Assembly: GCA_022844125.1 (NCBI GenBank)
Contig: JALHMI010000010.1
Span: 186,001-250,000 of the forward strand
Direction: 5' to 3'
DNA: 64,000 nucleotides
DNA from: Pirellulales bacterium
Lineage (GTDB): Bacteria; Planctomycetota; Planctomycetia; Pirellulales; PALSA-1355
In this document: piece by piece, positions 62,166 to 64,000 of the stretch
How the letters are laid out: every line of letters starts with the position of its first letter
Position numbering within the stretch: the stretch's first letter is position 1
Position numbers and translations under genes: made by a program
Notes under the pieces: model-generated
Databases searched by the model: none
What the model saw: only the letters and a program-made list of their open reading frames with translations
What the model was told of the DNA's origin: nothing

Positions 62166-63824
62166 ATGCGATTGGTGATCATTGGTGGCGTGGCCGGTGG
62201 AGCTTCGGCCGCGGCCCGGGCGCGGCGACTTTCCGAGGATGCCGAGATTGTCCTCGTTGAACGTGGTCCCGATGTCTCATTCGCCAACTGCGGTCTGCCG
62301 TACTACCTGGGCGGAGTCATCGCCGAGCGTTCCAAGCTCCTGGTCACCACTCCGGAGCGGCTGCGTGCCAGGTTTCGGATCGACGTCCGCACGCTCTCCT
62401 CGGCGGAAGCAATCGACCGAAAAACGAAGTCCGTAAGCATCCGCAATCTGGCCGACGGCAGTGTCTACGATCAGCCGTATGACAAACTAATCCTCGCCCC
62501 CGGCGCCGCGCCGATTCGTCCGCCGCTCCCCGGCATTGACCTGGAGGGCATCTTTACCCTCCGCAACCTGCACGATGTTGACCGGATTCACACCCGCCTG
62601 CATGCAGGCCTGAAGCACGCGGTGGTCGTCGGAGCGGGCTTCATCGGCCTGGAACTCGTGGAGAACCTCGTGCATCGTGGCATCTCCACCACGCTCGTCG
62701 AATTGGCAGACCAGGTGCTGCCCCCGCTCGATCCGGAAATGACGACCCCGATCGTCGCAGCGCTGCGCGCAAGTGGCGTGGAGATCTTGACCCGAGAAGC
62801 CGCGACTGGCTTCCGAAAGACCGGCGGCGGTCTGTTGGTCGACCTGCGCTCGGGCCGTGAGCTATCGGCACAACTCATCGTGCTAGGCGTGGGCGTGCGG
62901 CCCGAGAACGAACTGGCGGTCGCTGCCGGACTGGAGGTTGGTCCGCGGGGCGGTATCCGTGTGAACGCCTCGCTAGCGACCAGCGATCCCGACATCTATG
63001 CAGTGGGCGATGCGATCGAAACCACCGACGCCGTCTTGGGTGGGCCGGCGCAAGTTCCGCTTGCCGGCCCCGCCAATCGACAGGGGCGGATTGCCGCCGA
63101 CAATGTGTTTGGTCGACAATCGAAATACCGCGGCGCCCAAGGCACCGCGATCCTCGGCGTCTTCGGTCGCACCGCCGCCATGACCGGGGCCTCGGCCAAA
63201 ACGCTCGCCCGGCAGCAACGTCCCTTCCGCGCAATCTATGTGCATCCGGCACACCACGCCGGCTACTATCCCGGCGCGGAGCAAATGACGCTGAAGCTGC
63301 TGTTCGAGCCCGACTCAGGCCGCATCCTTGGCGCCCAGGCAGTGGGCGGGGCAGGCGTCGACAAACGGATCGACGTGCTTGCGACGGCGATTCAAGCCCG
63401 GATGACCGTGTTCGATCTGGAAGAAGCGGAACTGGCGTACGCGCCGCAATATGGCTCGGCCAAAGATCCAATCAACATGGCCGGCTTCGTGGCGGCGGGC
63501 CTGTTGCGCGGCGACCATCCCCAGATCGACGTGCCTGCCTTGTTGGCGCTCGCCGCGGCAGAACGGCCACTGCTCCTCGACGTTCGCACGCCCAAGGAAT
63601 TCGCGGCGGGACACATTGCCGGCGCGGTGAACATCCCGATCGACGACCTGCGGCTGCGCACAGCGGAACTGTCAACCGAGAAACCGATCGTCACCTACTG
63701 CGAGGTCGGCCAGCGCGGTTACATCGCCACCCGAATCCTGAGACAGCGTGGGTTCGACGCCGTGAACCTGAGCGGTGGTTATCAGACGTACCAGCTTTTC
63801 GAGCCTGTCGTCCGGCAATCCTGA
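62166..63824 (+). CDS. CoA-disulfide reductase-like FAD oxidoreductase fused to rhodanese domain
   Basis: VIIGGVAGGASAAARARRL, SFANCGLPYYLGG active Cys; C-terminal LLLDVRTPKEFAAGHIAGAVNIP...VTYCEVGQRGYIA rhodanese. Confidence 0.93.
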   Translation: MRLVIIGGVAGGASAAARARRLSEDAEIVLVERGPDVSFANCGLPYYLGGVIAERSKLLVTTPERLRARFRIDVRTLSSAEAIDRKTKSVSIRNLADGSVYDQPYDKLILAPGAAPIRPPLPGIDLEGIFTLRNLHDVDRIHTRLHAGLKHAVVVGAGFIGLELVENLVHRGISTTLVELADQVLPPLDPEMTTPIVAALRASGVEILTREAATGFRKTGGGLLVDLRSGRELSAQLIVLGVGVRPENELAVAAGLEVGPRGGIRVNASLATSDPDIYAVGDAIETTDAVLGGPAQVPLAGPANRQGRIAADNVFGRQSKYRGAQGTAILGVFGRTAAMTGASAKTLARQQRPFRAIYVHPAHHAGYYPGAEQMTLKLLFEPDSGRILGAQAVGGAGVDKRIDVLATAIQARMTVFDLEEAELAYAPQYGSAKDPINMAGFVAAGLLRGDHPQIDVPALLALAAAERPLLLDVRTPKEFAAGHIAGAVNIPIDDLRLRTAELSTEKPIVTYCEVGQRGYIATRILRQRGFDAVNLSGGYQTYQLFEPVVRQS

Positions 63825-63912
63825 CTCGACGCGCGGCCTGATTGCGAAGTACGCTTGGATACGCAAATCCTGCGCAGGACGGCTCCCAATTTGCTCCGTG
63901 CAAGTGATCTCG

Positions 63913-64000
63913 ATGCAGCGTGCCAAGTCGGTACGGATTCAATTGCCGGTTTTCGCCCTGGCGACATCAGTCGCACTTGTCGCCGGTTGTGGTCGACCGG
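63913..64000 (+). CDS. N-terminus of a lipoprotein, truncated by window end
   Basis: MQRAKSVRIQLPVFALATSVALVAGCGRP, lipobox LVAGC. Confidence 0.5.
   Translation, partial: MQRAKSVRIQLPVFALATSVALVAGCGRP

Overview
The window is high-GC, gene-dense chromosomal DNA. Its character is planctomycete-like, inferred from an LEPL-type N-terminal surface-protein tag, DUF1559 prepilin-like and PEP-CTERM proteins, an ECF sigma plus Ser/Thr kinase-WD40 pair, and hopanoid genes. I kept about 55 coding regions and treated most other ORFs in the track as antisense or shadow ORFs. Much of the window is housekeeping: ispG, pgsA, rimO, miaE, threonine dehydratase, rnc, a degP-like protease, mgtE, pdxJ, dapA and gltX. 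Observations most worth a second look: (1) an ergothioneine locus (egtD, egtB) interleaved with an osmoprotectant-type ABC importer whose permease is fused to its binding protein in SBP-TMD order, plus a DUF427 protein and a divergent flavin monooxygenase; (2) two REPIN/MITE-like elements built from inverted palindromic arms, one in each gap of the hpnG-hpnH-shc cluster; (3) a secreted protein in which a seven-repeat beta-propeller appears to be inserted inside a LamG domain; (4) a kinase-WD40 protein whose propeller is interrupted by a delta-60 repeat array; (5) a near-consensus promoter overlapped by a 20-bp near-palindrome upstream of an ImmA/IrrE-like protease with an atypical HEIGE motif; (6) a possible H-type pseudoknot upstream of an LEPL-tagged lamin-tail protein; (7) a decayed SRPBCC/AHSA1 gene. 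No CRISPR array, phage, rRNA or tRNA was recognised. All family calls come from reading motifs by eye; no database search was run.
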